Part shown: piece after piece, positions 43,250 to 52,588 of the stretch
Numbering within the stretch: position 1 is the first letter of the stretch
How the letters are laid out: every line of letters starts with the position of its first letter
Assembly (NCBI GenBank): GCA_932182025.1
Contig: CAKNXK010000023.1
Location: 62,001-126,000, forward strand
Direction of reading: 5' to 3'
DNA: 64,000 nucleotides
Origin: an uncultured Candidatus Melainabacteria bacterium
GTDB lineage: Bacteria; Cyanobacteriota; Vampirovibrionia; Gastranaerophilales; Gastranaerophilaceae
Program-made: the position numbers and the translations under genes
Notes under the pieces: generated by a model
Databases searched by the model: none
Told to the model about the DNA's origin: nothing
What the model saw: the letters and a program-made list of their open reading frames with translations, nothing else

Positions 43250-44245
43250 ATGAGAATAGTAACTTCCAAAGAATTAAGTACATATAAAATTCTTCCATTT
43301 GACTTATATAATGAGTTGAATCAAAAGATTTTAGGTGCCGGTGAAGTTTTGACACCGGGCAAACTTATTATGCTGAAAAACTATCCTAAAATCTTTACAG
43401 AAGAATTTTCAGTCGAACCTGCAAAAGGGGAAAAAATTTCTCCAGGCAAAGCTACACTAAAAAAACTTGCAGGATATTCATACGATACTCTTGATATTAG
43501 TGACTTTGAAACAGTTACTAATAAAGAAAATATCTTAAAATCTGATGTACAGGTAAAAATTAAGTATTACTTTAAAAGAACATTGGACTTATTTACCCTT
43601 GGTTACTATGAAGAAGGAATATTAAAACTAAATTCGCTGGTAAGTATTCTTATTTCTGATGTTTTCAAACAATTATTAAAATCTAAAAAAGGCTCACAAG
43701 TTCGTTTTTTAGGTGAATACGAAATTTGTCACCCACTAAATGTTGCAATAATTTCCGGACTAATTGCAAAAAAATTAGAATATCCAAATACTATTGTAGA
43801 ACAGGTTATTATGGCTGGTCTGCTGCATGATATAGGCAAAGTTCTAATTAGACTTAACGGTGGCAACTCTCCTTTACTAACTGTCAATGAAGAAGAAGTA
43901 ATGGAACACACCCGTTTAGGCTACGATTTAATAAAAAACAAATTACACCTGTCAGAAGAAATTGCAACAGCAGCACTTGAACATCACGAAAACAATGATG
44001 GTTCCGGATATCCTCAAGGGTTTTCAAATGATGCAATTTCTGAATTTGCACAAATGGTAAATGTTGCAAACTATTATGATAACCTTGCATATAATAGAAC
44101 CGCTAATCCTGTTTCTTCAAATAGAGAAGCATTACGTGCAATGCTGGAAATAGGAACTAAGAGATTTTCTGCGAGAATGCTGTATACATTTATCCATATG
44201 TTTAATTATGATGACTCAAAAGATTTTAGCGATATGATACTTTAG
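43250..44245 (+). CDS. HD-GYP domain protein, putative c-di-GMP phosphodiesterase
   Basis: The 331-aa protein has an uncharacterised N-terminal ~110 residues and a complete HD-GYP domain: the HD pair at 193-194 (GLLHDIGK), HTRLGYDLIKN, the EHHEN histidines at 245-246 and GSGYPQG (GYP at 253-255). Such domains cleave c-di-GMP to GMP. It lies nine bases before the flagellin glycosyltransferase, suggesting a motility function and opposing the CHASE2-GGDEF cyclase. Confidence 0.9.
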   Translation: MRIVTSKELSTYKILPFDLYNELNQKILGAGEVLTPGKLIMLKNYPKIFTEEFSVEPAKGEKISPGKATLKKLAGYSYDTLDISDFETVTNKENILKSDVQVKIKYYFKRTLDLFTLGYYEEGILKLNSLVSILISDVFKQLLKSKKGSQVRFLGEYEICHPLNVAIISGLIAKKLEYPNTIVEQVIMAGLLHDIGKVLIRLNGGNSPLLTVNEEEVMEHTRLGYDLIKNKLHLSEEIATAALEHHENNDGSGYPQGFSNDAISEFAQMVNVANYYDNLAYNRTANPVSSNREALRAMLEIGTKRFSARMLYTFIHMFNYDDSKDFSDMIL

Positions 44246-44253
44246 GAAAAACA

Positions 44254-45918
44254 ATGTTAGAAAAAAATTTAGAAGCAATTAATAATACAGTTATACAACG
44301 CAGATTATCAAAAATTACTCCGGAAGAAAGTCGTGTGGGAGTTTCTTATTGTATTACACCAACTAATGACTATGTGCTTCTAAAAGATGATTTGGCAATA
44401 GATGATTTGAACAATCCTCGTGAAGCTGCGAAACAATCTATCGCAAAAAATATACATCATGAAATGAAAAGCAATGACACGATTATTCTTTTTGGAATAG
44501 GGCTTGGTTATCTTTTGGATGAAGTTTATCAAAAATTTCCTTCCAAAATACTTATTTATGAACCTGATTTAATGCTGCTTCACTTTGTTTTAAGCAATAT
44601 TGATATTTCAGAGCATCTGGCAAGCGGCAGAGTTTTCATTACAAATGATATTGATGAGCTTTTAAACAAATTGTCATCAGGTTTTCTAACAAGAGATAAA
44701 GTTGAAATTGCCTATATTCCAAACTATGGAATTGTTAAAAATAAGGAATTATTACTGCTTACGCAAAAAGTTTATGATGTTTGCAAAAGCAAAATCGTAG
44801 ATATCAATACGATTACCAAGTTTTCAAAACGCTGGCTTACAAATACCATAAATAATATTGCAGCTGTTAACAATAGCAGTATGTACTTGCTTTCTGATTT
44901 AGAGAATAAATTTATTGGACAAACCGCTCTAATTGCCGGTGCCGGCCCATCATTAAACGAAAACATTGCAAAAATCCAAGCAAACAGAGATAAGTTTGTT
45001 ATTTTTGCAGTTAATAAAGTCGTAAAATATTTACTGCAAAACGGTATCACACCTGATTTTATTGTCAGCCTTGATGCAAATAATATGGAAAAAACTCTTG
45101 GCGGTATGGAAGGGCATTTTTCACGTTCAAATTGCATTATGGATATAAGAACTGACAACACAATTATGAATAAAGGGTTTAATAAAATTTTTGTTAATTT
45201 CTCTGATACCGATTATTTTATTAAAAAACTTGCAAAGTATAACAAATCAATAAAATTTTATGAATCAGGCGGTTCAGCATCTACTTTAGCTCTCACCGCT
45301 GCCGTAAAAATGGGATTTGAACAAATTGTTCTTGCTGGTGTGGATTTAGCATTTAAAGAAAATCAAATATATGCTTATGGAGAAAACATGAACAGAGTTT
45401 CTCAAAACGAGATTTTGGTAGACTCAGTTAAGAAAAACCTTGTTCAAGTAAAATCAGTAAGCGGAGGAATTGTTTACACAAGAGATGATTATGCAGCTTT
45501 CATTCATCATTTTGAAACCATTATAAAAGAACTTAATTATTCTAAAATTTATAATATTTCCGGATTTGGTGCTGCAATTGAGGGTGTAAAACCGATTTTA
45601 TTTGAAGAATTAACTCTCAGCACTGCAAATTGTAATACTTCTTTAATTCCTACATTCAAAATAGAATTAAAAGAATTTATTGAAGAAGAATTTTGCAATA
45701 TAAACAATATTATTACAACAATATCTAAAGGAATATTTTCTCCAGCTTTATTAGCTGCAATAGTTAAATCTGCGTTTATTTATCAATATATGCAATCAGA
45801 TGTTTTGGAGGTTCTTCAAAAGAACTATGCTCCGGAACTTGCAGAGCCATTTATTGAAAAGACAAAAAATGCAATCAAGGTTGTTGTTGAATTATTACAA
45901 AAGAACAAACTTGTTTAA
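44254..45918 (+). CDS. Maf-type (DUF115) flagellin glycosyltransferase
   Basis: Motility-associated factor proteins attach nonulosonic acids such as pseudaminic or legionaminic acid to flagellin. The 554-aa sequence has the DUF115 core with GAGPSL (about 228-233), the FVIFAVNKVVKYLLQNGITPDFIVSLD segment in shortened form here (NGITPDFIVSLD) and the later YESGGSASTLALTAAVKMG. Flagellin genes are outside the window. The 3' end overlaps the convergent TrmB-like regulator by four bases. Confidence 0.85.
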   Translation: MLEKNLEAINNTVIQRRLSKITPEESRVGVSYCITPTNDYVLLKDDLAIDDLNNPREAAKQSIAKNIHHEMKSNDTIILFGIGLGYLLDEVYQKFPSKILIYEPDLMLLHFVLSNIDISEHLASGRVFITNDIDELLNKLSSGFLTRDKVEIAYIPNYGIVKNKELLLLTQKVYDVCKSKIVDINTITKFSKRWLTNTINNIAAVNNSSMYLLSDLENKFIGQTALIAGAGPSLNENIAKIQANRDKFVIFAVNKVVKYLLQNGITPDFIVSLDANNMEKTLGGMEGHFSRSNCIMDIRTDNTIMNKGFNKIFVNFSDTDYFIKKLAKYNKSIKFYESGGSASTLALTAAVKMGFEQIVLAGVDLAFKENQIYAYGENMNRVSQNEILVDSVKKNLVQVKSVSGGIVYTRDDYAAFIHHFETIIKELNYSKIYNISGFGAAIEGVKPILFEELTLSTANCNTSLIPTFKIELKEFIEEEFCNINNIITTISKGIFSPALLAAIVKSAFIYQYMQSDVLEVLQKNYAPELAEPFIEKTKNAIKVVVELLQKNKLV

Positions 45919-46739
45919 TGAATCATATACATGGCATTTGAGCCGAGAACTTTGTCTTTCAAGCGTTTAAAGCCTTTTCCATAGATATATCGCATTTGTT
46001 CGACAAGGTTTTCTTCAACATCTATTAAGTACATATCATGTACAATAAACTCTTTAATAATAAACACAATTCCCTTGTTCTTTGTCCAAATAATATTAGT
46101 GTCAGATGTTTCGTTTTTCAAGGATGAGACTTTACCCACAATACCTTCTGAATCATCAGCCGCAATAATAACCATTCTGCCGCCTAATGACATTTCAATA
46201 TCTTTTGCAAACGCATGTTCAAAAACCATTCCAAATTTCGAATGGAAATTATCATAACCAACAATTCTTATTTCCACATTTCGGTTATAAGCATTCAAAA
46301 GTTCCTGCTCGAAAACTTTAAAATCCTGCGACCAAACTTCCATATAGATTTCACGCTTAGCATTTTGGATAACTTCTAAAATTTTATTATATATATTTTG
46401 TTTCCCGTTCACAGTAATAACAGGCTCAATATAATCCTCCTTAACCTCAGGAAGATGCTTCTCCAGATAATTAAGAGTCGAGTTCATTTTTTTCTGATAA
46501 CTGATAAGCAGCTGTTTTGGTTTAACAGGAGTATAAGAAACCGGCTTTGTATTTGTTGGAGCAACTATATTTTTTTCCTCGAGAACTTTTAAAGTATCAT
46601 AAGTTCTCGATTGAGGAATATTAGCAAGTTTTGCTACCTCATAACCTGTTGCAGGATATTTCTTTAGCAATGCAACATAGACCTTTGCTTCGTATGTGTT
46701 AAATCCGATTTCTTTTAACTTTTCTATTAAATCTGCCAT
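45915..46739 (-). CDS. TrmB-family transcriptional regulator
   Basis: The N-terminal winged helix (about 1-75) has the TrmB pattern GFNTYEAKVYVALLKKYPATGYEVAKLANIP with RTYDTLKVLEEKNIV, then a short coiled coil and a C-terminal effector domain (about 105-260) of the phospholipase-D-like sugar-binding type. TrmB proteins are mainly archaeal but occur in some bacteria, where they usually control sugar metabolism. It starts two bases after the stop of the giant papain-like gene upstream, so it may share that transcript. Confidence 0.85.
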   Translation of the reverse strand: MADLIEKLKEIGFNTYEAKVYVALLKKYPATGYEVAKLANIPQSRTYDTLKVLEEKNIVAPTNTKPVSYTPVKPKQLLISYQKKMNSTLNYLEKHLPEVKEDYIEPVITVNGKQNIYNKILEVIQNAKREIYMEVWSQDFKVFEQELLNAYNRNVEIRIVGYDNFHSKFGMVFEHAFAKDIEMSLGGRMVIIAADDSEGIVGKVSSLKNETSDTNIIWTKNKGIVFIIKEFIVHDMYLIDVEENLVEQMRYIYGKGFKRLKDKVLGSNAMYMIH

Positions 46740-46741
46740 AG

Positions 46742-49700
46742 CTAGATTTTATCAGAATTTTCATCACCTTGCAAATTCATAAGCGAAGTTTTCAAATTTG
46801 CCAGTTTTTCAAAACGCTCATTCATAACTTCTCTAAGTTTAGCTGTTTCTGAACCTACAGGAAGCATAATATTATTGATAAAGTTAAGAATAGTAGCATT
46901 TGAGCCTAAAATTGCATTCTTTTCTGATATATCATTAGCAGCAGCCGCAGCAAAACGCTGTTTGCAAGTCTGCATTACTGTTGAGTATAAAAGAAGTTTT
47001 TGTACATTTGGATTTGTCTCGCAATTATATTCTATAGTATCAACCCCTGCCATGAACGGTGCTATTGTTTCATCTGACAAAGAATACTCTACAGCTTTGT
47101 CTGTCAGGAATTTTCTTAAGTTATCCAATACAGCAACATAATCACAGTTATTGTCTTCAAAGATTTTCTGAACTTTTGCAAATTCAATCTCTGTATCATT
47201 CTGGAATTTTGTATAATTATCAGCAATTGTATGAGCATCTTTAATTATTTTTTCTAAAGCATCATAATCAAAGCTTTCCGCTGCATGTTTAACATATTGC
47301 TCATTTAGCCCAAGTTTTTCCAAAAACATAAGAGCCGTTTCAAATTGACCATCTGTAATCAATTGATTAGTCATATAATTAACCATTTCATCAGAACCCA
47401 TTGAAAACTCGCCATAATTGAAACTTAGCATATGCTTATCAAATCGGCTCTTAGCATTCAAAGCAACACCATCATTGATAGCATCCATCAAAATATCCTG
47501 AATTTCTGCAAGTTTTGCATACTCAATAGCTCTAATCAACAGTTTTTCATAGAGTTCATTAAATGCATGCAAGCGACTATCTTTTGCTGAAGAAGTTATA
47601 AATTGAACAAGAAGTTCTTCCGGCTCATTTAGAATATGATATTTTGAAAAATCTTCAAGCAATTCATTTTTAAGAATTTCTGCTTTTTCAACATTTTGAT
47701 TAATTAGAGCTTGTTCAAAACGGTTAAGCTTTTCTACAACTCTAGATTTATACTTAGGTTGAATAAACACCTCTGCAAACGTCATTTTTGTCGATAACAG
47801 CTCGTTTCTATTAGCTTGAATAACCTCTGCTAATGTTTCCATTGGAGTAGTATTTTCAAAGTCAGTTAATCTTGAAATAATAGAATCTATATGAGGAAGA
47901 TATTCTTTCCAAGGAGTTCCTTCCTCAAATTCAAGAGCTGCTTCGGCTGCATCCACAACATCTTTTACCGAAGGATCATTCATATTAAGTGTAACCAATC
48001 TGCCAAAAAGGTTGTTCAAATAGATATAATTATCGCCATTGATTACCAGATTACGCTTTGCTGTCTTTTTAAGTTTTTGTAACAAATGCGCAATTTCGTA
48101 ATTCTGCTCCTGCTCTTTAATAGCTTTAATAGTATCTATATTTTTTTCAATTTGTCCTATACTTGAGTCAAAAGAAGTTTTAATATGTTCTTCTGTCAAG
48201 CACTGTACTTCCGGATAAGCAGGATAAGCACCATATTGCTCAAGATTTCTGCCTTTATATTTGTTAAACAATTTTGGCAATGTCAACAAAGATAAATCAT
48301 AATTTAAATCTCTATACATAGTATTAAAATTATAATTAGATTTTAACATTGGAGAACGCGACAATTTACCTAACTTATAAGTTGGCTCATATCTTTCACT
48401 ATCAAGCTCTGTAACCAGAGAATCATAGAATATTGTATTCATAAAGTTAGTATTCGCACTTTCTTCATATCGTTGAAGTTTTTTGAGAATATCATAACCT
48501 GTTAGAGATTTTACACCCATATCTTCATAAGTTGCTTTTGAAAGAATTTCTTTTTTGAATTCTTCATCAGTCATATCCTGAATTCGTCGATAGATTTCTA
48601 CAAACTCATCGTCATCTTCCGGATCAAAAACTCTATCAATAAATTTAATAATATGTGCGATTTTCTGATTATCTAAATCTGATAAATCCAAATCTTCTTT
48701 AGTGAAATAAAGTTTTTCATTCAAGAATTTTCTGAAAAAATCCTCCAACTCTTGCTGTGCTTCAGGATTAGAAACTACTTTATTAATATCTTCTCTAATA
48801 CTTTCAACCAAAAGATTTATTGTAGTTTTGGCACTTCCGTCATATATGTCTTTATCTATAACAAAATTTTCTCCAATAGAATTAAGTTCATCATCCGAAA
48901 GTTTAATTCCATGTCTATCAAGAATTGCCTGCATTTCAAGGAATTCTTTATCGTCATAAGCATCTGCAAGATAATCTACTATTGTCATAGATTTTGCAAA
49001 AGCATATTTAAACGAATTCAAAGCTCTTGTTTTCTGAGCAGCTCTGAATTTTGAAAGGTCTCTAACATTACGCACTCTTGCAATGTCCGGTTCTAAACCT
49101 GTTGTTTGTGCATTTTGTTTAAGAGCCATTTTTTCTAAAACAACTTTTAAATAATCATTATCCGCAAGTTTGTCATAATCTTCTTTTGTTTGAATACCAA
49201 CACCTACAACCGGAAATACTCTTCTTTTAAGAGCTTCATACATAGGCTTCCAACTCTTTCCTGTGCCTTGAATATTTGTTATCATTGCACTTAACTCAGC
49301 TTCTGTATGAGTCTCACCAAGTTTTTTTAGTTTACCCACATATCTGTTATTTGTAACAAAAATAGCATCATGTATTCTGTCAGAAACATTTTTAATCTCC
49401 GCAGACTGACCATCAAGAATCATTCCATAATACTGCGGCATTGAATAACCATCTCGTCCGGGATGTTTAATTCTTTTATAAATTTTACTATCAGTTGTAT
49501 CCGGCGTTGTCCTAAGAATCATGTCAGAAAGAACTCTATTAACAAAGTTTCCGTTTCTATATTTTTCATTGGTAATATACCCTAAAGTACCACCGCGTCT
49601 GTTACTATAATCTGTTCTTGTCAATCCGTCAGAATCAACCCAGGTGTTCTCAGTTTCACTTGCACCCCAGGAATTATCGTTAAATAAAACATCTTTAACT

Positions 49701-52522
49701 TCACCGCTCTTTAGAGTTACAGGCTCAATATCAGCAACATACTGTGCATGTCCTCCTGATTTATCATGGAAAACAGAGCTTGATGAAATACCCGAATAAG
49801 GAGATGTTTTAATCTTTTCAATAGCAGATTTTATATCCTTTGTAGAATAATGAGGACGACCTGTCATATACTCAAGAACCCTTATTTCTTGTCCGGTATA
49901 AAGTCCGCTGCTGCCTTCTTCCGGCACCCAATAGTTCCCGTCATTAACCCCAGCTAATCTTGCAATTTCTTCAAGATATTCTTTCATTTCACTACGAACA
50001 TATTTTAGCTGTTTTTGAACATAAGAATACATCGGATCAATCGATAATTCGACTTCTTTTAAAGTTGCTTTTTCACTTGCAGAAAATTTGCTTAACGATT
50101 TATCTTTTAGTTTTCCTTGTCTTGACTGAAACTCATCTTGAGAACGAACCTTAGCAATCTTTTCTAAATGAGCCTGAAGCTCTCTTAGTTTTTTTGCAGA
50201 AGCCATTCTATTTTCGTTTTCTAATTTTTTGATAATTACATCTTTTGGATTTGCAGAGAATAATACATCGCCATTATCATCAACAACTCTTAATGCACCA
50301 ATTACCTGATTGAAAAATACAGCTAATGACTGAATGTTCATACCAATATCATTAATTCTGTCAACAACTGCCTGTTCACCGTCTTCAACTTTAATACCAT
50401 TAACAGCAAGAAAATTCATTATAAATTCCTGATTATCTTCTTGCTTGCTTTGTTCAATAAAATTATTGAACAAATTAGAGATGTATTCTAATTGAGAAAC
50501 AGAACCGTATTTATCAAACAATTTTGAGTATTCTCTTTCGTCACCGGATAAAAGTTTTTGTTTATCCGCTTCTAATGCCCGCAAAACATTCTTAGGTGAT
50601 TTTTTAACTCCTAATTTTTCTGCAAATGGTTTTAGCAATTGGGTCTGACCATTCTGAATTAAATCCTGCACATTCTCCAAATAAGCAAGGAGTGCATCTT
50701 TTCTACTTCCCATAGCTAATGCAGCATATAAATTATCAAGAGATTCGGTTAAATGATATGTTACAATTTCTCTTAATTCATAAAGAGCAGCTATCATATT
50801 CTCTTTAGTACCTTCTGTATTATCAAAAGCGGATTGCTGCAACTGACTAATAATTAAATCCGAATGAGTTGAATTTTTTTCAAGCTGCATTATCAATTTA
50901 TCAATCGTATCTATAAGCAGAGTTTCTTTGTTTGGCAAACCTTCGTTCTGCATAACATTTGCCAATATATTTTTATCTTCCAATCCTGCAGTAATCTGGT
51001 ATCTAAATGCCGCAGCTATATCATAAAGCTGTGTAGCACGACTGATTTTTGAAGGTTTTGATTGTACTGAAGTGAGAGAATGATATTCATTAATAGAAAA
51101 GAATAATTTATCAAGTAAGTCATTATCTACAGTTTCTACTTTAGCAGAATTAATAATAAAATCTCTGATTTTATTTTTTTTCATAATTTCTTCTTCATTT
51201 GGAATATATGAAAATCTATCACCTTTCTGAATTTTAGAAGAAATCGGTTTTTCAAGAGATAATATACCGGAAGCCAAAGTCTGAATTTCTTTTAGGGACA
51301 AATCAGGAGCAATTTCTAATAATTGTTCTTTAATAAAATTACCCATATCTGCTGCAGCTTGAATTCTTTTAGCTTGAGATTGTCTGCTGTAGGTATCCGC
51401 TAAATCTTGTTTTATTTTATTAGCCTTAAAATCTTCTATTACAGAATTTGCTTTAATCAAAGATTGATAGTATCTTTGAGTTGTCGCTAATTCTTCATCT
51501 TCAAAATTAGCCATAAAAAATGAGTCCGTTTTAACATCAAAGTTTTCTCTATCAAAAGGATTATAAACAGAATATGAAATATTATTAGAACCTGACATGC
51601 CTGCAATCTGCATCCAGTGCATAGTAGATGCGTCAATAATTCTATATCCTTTAGCTAACGCTGCATCAAAATCTACAGGAACTTTTTCTACTTCAATTTT
51701 TTCACCTGAACCCAAATGACTTCTGTCATAAACACTCATCTTATCTGATGAATCTAATTCTGAAATAATAGAATCAACATAATTAGGCTTGTCTTCATAG
51801 GCAAGTTTTTTCCTAACAATAGAAATTGCTGCGCACATACCGTGTTGTTTTTGGTTTACAGCTTTAATATTCGGGATTTCATTCCCTGGAGTATGAATAG
51901 CCATATCATTTACCATTTCAGCAGCGGCAAGAGATTTTTTGTCCTTTAATTGAGGGTTAATTTCATATTTATCGCTCATAAAATAGTTCAGACGTTCCAA
52001 AACATATTTTTTGTGCTCAAGACTTGTTTCTGATGACACAATAAAGTAATCAAGGTTTTTAACAAAATTCTTTGCAGTCCCTATAGATTCATTGTTGATT
52101 TGTTCCAAATCAACAACTGCTAGCAGTTGTTCGCGAAGTTTCAAAATTTCTTGTTCTTCAATTGTTTTTTCCTCTATCTGTTGTAAAGCATTCAATTTAT
52201 CTGCAAGAGTACTATCTGCAAGAGGGGTTATTGCAAGCGCAGAAGCTGCTGCTGCAAGAAGCTTTGCACGCCAATCATTTTTTGGCATATCTTGAAGCTT
52301 GATTGAGGTTGAGTATTTGTTTTGAGCTGCGACATCAAGTAAAAATTGAACATTCTTTTCTCCGGCAACTTTTCCTAGAGCCTCAATTGCTGTAGAAATA
52401 TATCTTTGATTTGGTTCCGTTAAAGAATACGGATTATTTTTTATCAACTGCGAAACCGCATTTTTATCTAATCTTTTCCCTTTAGAATTAGTGTTAACAC
52501 TCTGAATGCTTTCAATTTTCAT
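46742..52522 (-). CDS. Giant papain-like cysteine-protease-fold protein (1926 aa)
   Basis: I do not know this protein by name. It carries a papain-type constellation: Gln224 and Cys230 in QKQHGMCAAIS (the Gln is six residues before the Cys, as Q19 and C25 in papain), His925 in SGGHAQYV, and Asn950 in NDNSWG. About 695 residues of mostly helical, charged sequence separate Cys and His, against ~134 in papain. Residues 85-100 are Ala-rich and hydrophobic; no classical signal peptide is seen. The remaining ~970 residues are helical. ATG 52522 (MKIESIQSVN) has AAGGGG at normal spacing; ATG 52531 is too close to it. A predation or host-directed effector is possible. Confidence 0.75.
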   Translation of the reverse strand: MKIESIQSVNTNSKGKRLDKNAVSQLIKNNPYSLTEPNQRYISTAIEALGKVAGEKNVQFLLDVAAQNKYSTSIKLQDMPKNDWRAKLLAAAASALAITPLADSTLADKLNALQQIEEKTIEEQEILKLREQLLAVVDLEQINNESIGTAKNFVKNLDYFIVSSETSLEHKKYVLERLNYFMSDKYEINPQLKDKKSLAAAEMVNDMAIHTPGNEIPNIKAVNQKQHGMCAAISIVRKKLAYEDKPNYVDSIISELDSSDKMSVYDRSHLGSGEKIEVEKVPVDFDAALAKGYRIIDASTMHWMQIAGMSGSNNISYSVYNPFDRENFDVKTDSFFMANFEDEELATTQRYYQSLIKANSVIEDFKANKIKQDLADTYSRQSQAKRIQAAADMGNFIKEQLLEIAPDLSLKEIQTLASGILSLEKPISSKIQKGDRFSYIPNEEEIMKKNKIRDFIINSAKVETVDNDLLDKLFFSINEYHSLTSVQSKPSKISRATQLYDIAAAFRYQITAGLEDKNILANVMQNEGLPNKETLLIDTIDKLIMQLEKNSTHSDLIISQLQQSAFDNTEGTKENMIAALYELREIVTYHLTESLDNLYAALAMGSRKDALLAYLENVQDLIQNGQTQLLKPFAEKLGVKKSPKNVLRALEADKQKLLSGDEREYSKLFDKYGSVSQLEYISNLFNNFIEQSKQEDNQEFIMNFLAVNGIKVEDGEQAVVDRINDIGMNIQSLAVFFNQVIGALRVVDDNGDVLFSANPKDVIIKKLENENRMASAKKLRELQAHLEKIAKVRSQDEFQSRQGKLKDKSLSKFSASEKATLKEVELSIDPMYSYVQKQLKYVRSEMKEYLEEIARLAGVNDGNYWVPEEGSSGLYTGQEIRVLEYMTGRPHYSTKDIKSAIEKIKTSPYSGISSSSVFHDKSGGHAQYVADIEPVTLKSGEVKDVLFNDNSWGASETENTWVDSDGLTRTDYSNRRGGTLGYITNEKYRNGNFVNRVLSDMILRTTPDTTDSKIYKRIKHPGRDGYSMPQYYGMILDGQSAEIKNVSDRIHDAIFVTNNRYVGKLKKLGETHTEAELSAMITNIQGTGKSWKPMYEALKRRVFPVVGVGIQTKEDYDKLADNDYLKVVLEKMALKQNAQTTGLEPDIARVRNVRDLSKFRAAQKTRALNSFKYAFAKSMTIVDYLADAYDDKEFLEMQAILDRHGIKLSDDELNSIGENFVIDKDIYDGSAKTTINLLVESIREDINKVVSNPEAQQELEDFFRKFLNEKLYFTKEDLDLSDLDNQKIAHIIKFIDRVFDPEDDDEFVEIYRRIQDMTDEEFKKEILSKATYEDMGVKSLTGYDILKKLQRYEESANTNFMNTIFYDSLVTELDSERYEPTYKLGKLSRSPMLKSNYNFNTMYRDLNYDLSLLTLPKLFNKYKGRNLEQYGAYPAYPEVQCLTEEHIKTSFDSSIGQIEKNIDTIKAIKEQEQNYEIAHLLQKLKKTAKRNLVINGDNYIYLNNLFGRLVTLNMNDPSVKDVVDAAEAALEFEEGTPWKEYLPHIDSIISRLTDFENTTPMETLAEVIQANRNELLSTKMTFAEVFIQPKYKSRVVEKLNRFEQALINQNVEKAEILKNELLEDFSKYHILNEPEELLVQFITSSAKDSRLHAFNELYEKLLIRAIEYAKLAEIQDILMDAINDGVALNAKSRFDKHMLSFNYGEFSMGSDEMVNYMTNQLITDGQFETALMFLEKLGLNEQYVKHAAESFDYDALEKIIKDAHTIADNYTKFQNDTEIEFAKVQKIFEDNNCDYVAVLDNLRKFLTDKAVEYSLSDETIAPFMAGVDTIEYNCETNPNVQKLLLYSTVMQTCKQRFAAAAANDISEKNAILGSNATILNFINNIMLPVGSETAKLREVMNERFEKLANLKTSLMNLQGDENSDKI

Positions 52523-52588
52523 TAATATCATACCCCTTTTTCATGTCTCAAAACCTCTAAAAAAAGTTTTTGCGCAAATATTAAAATT

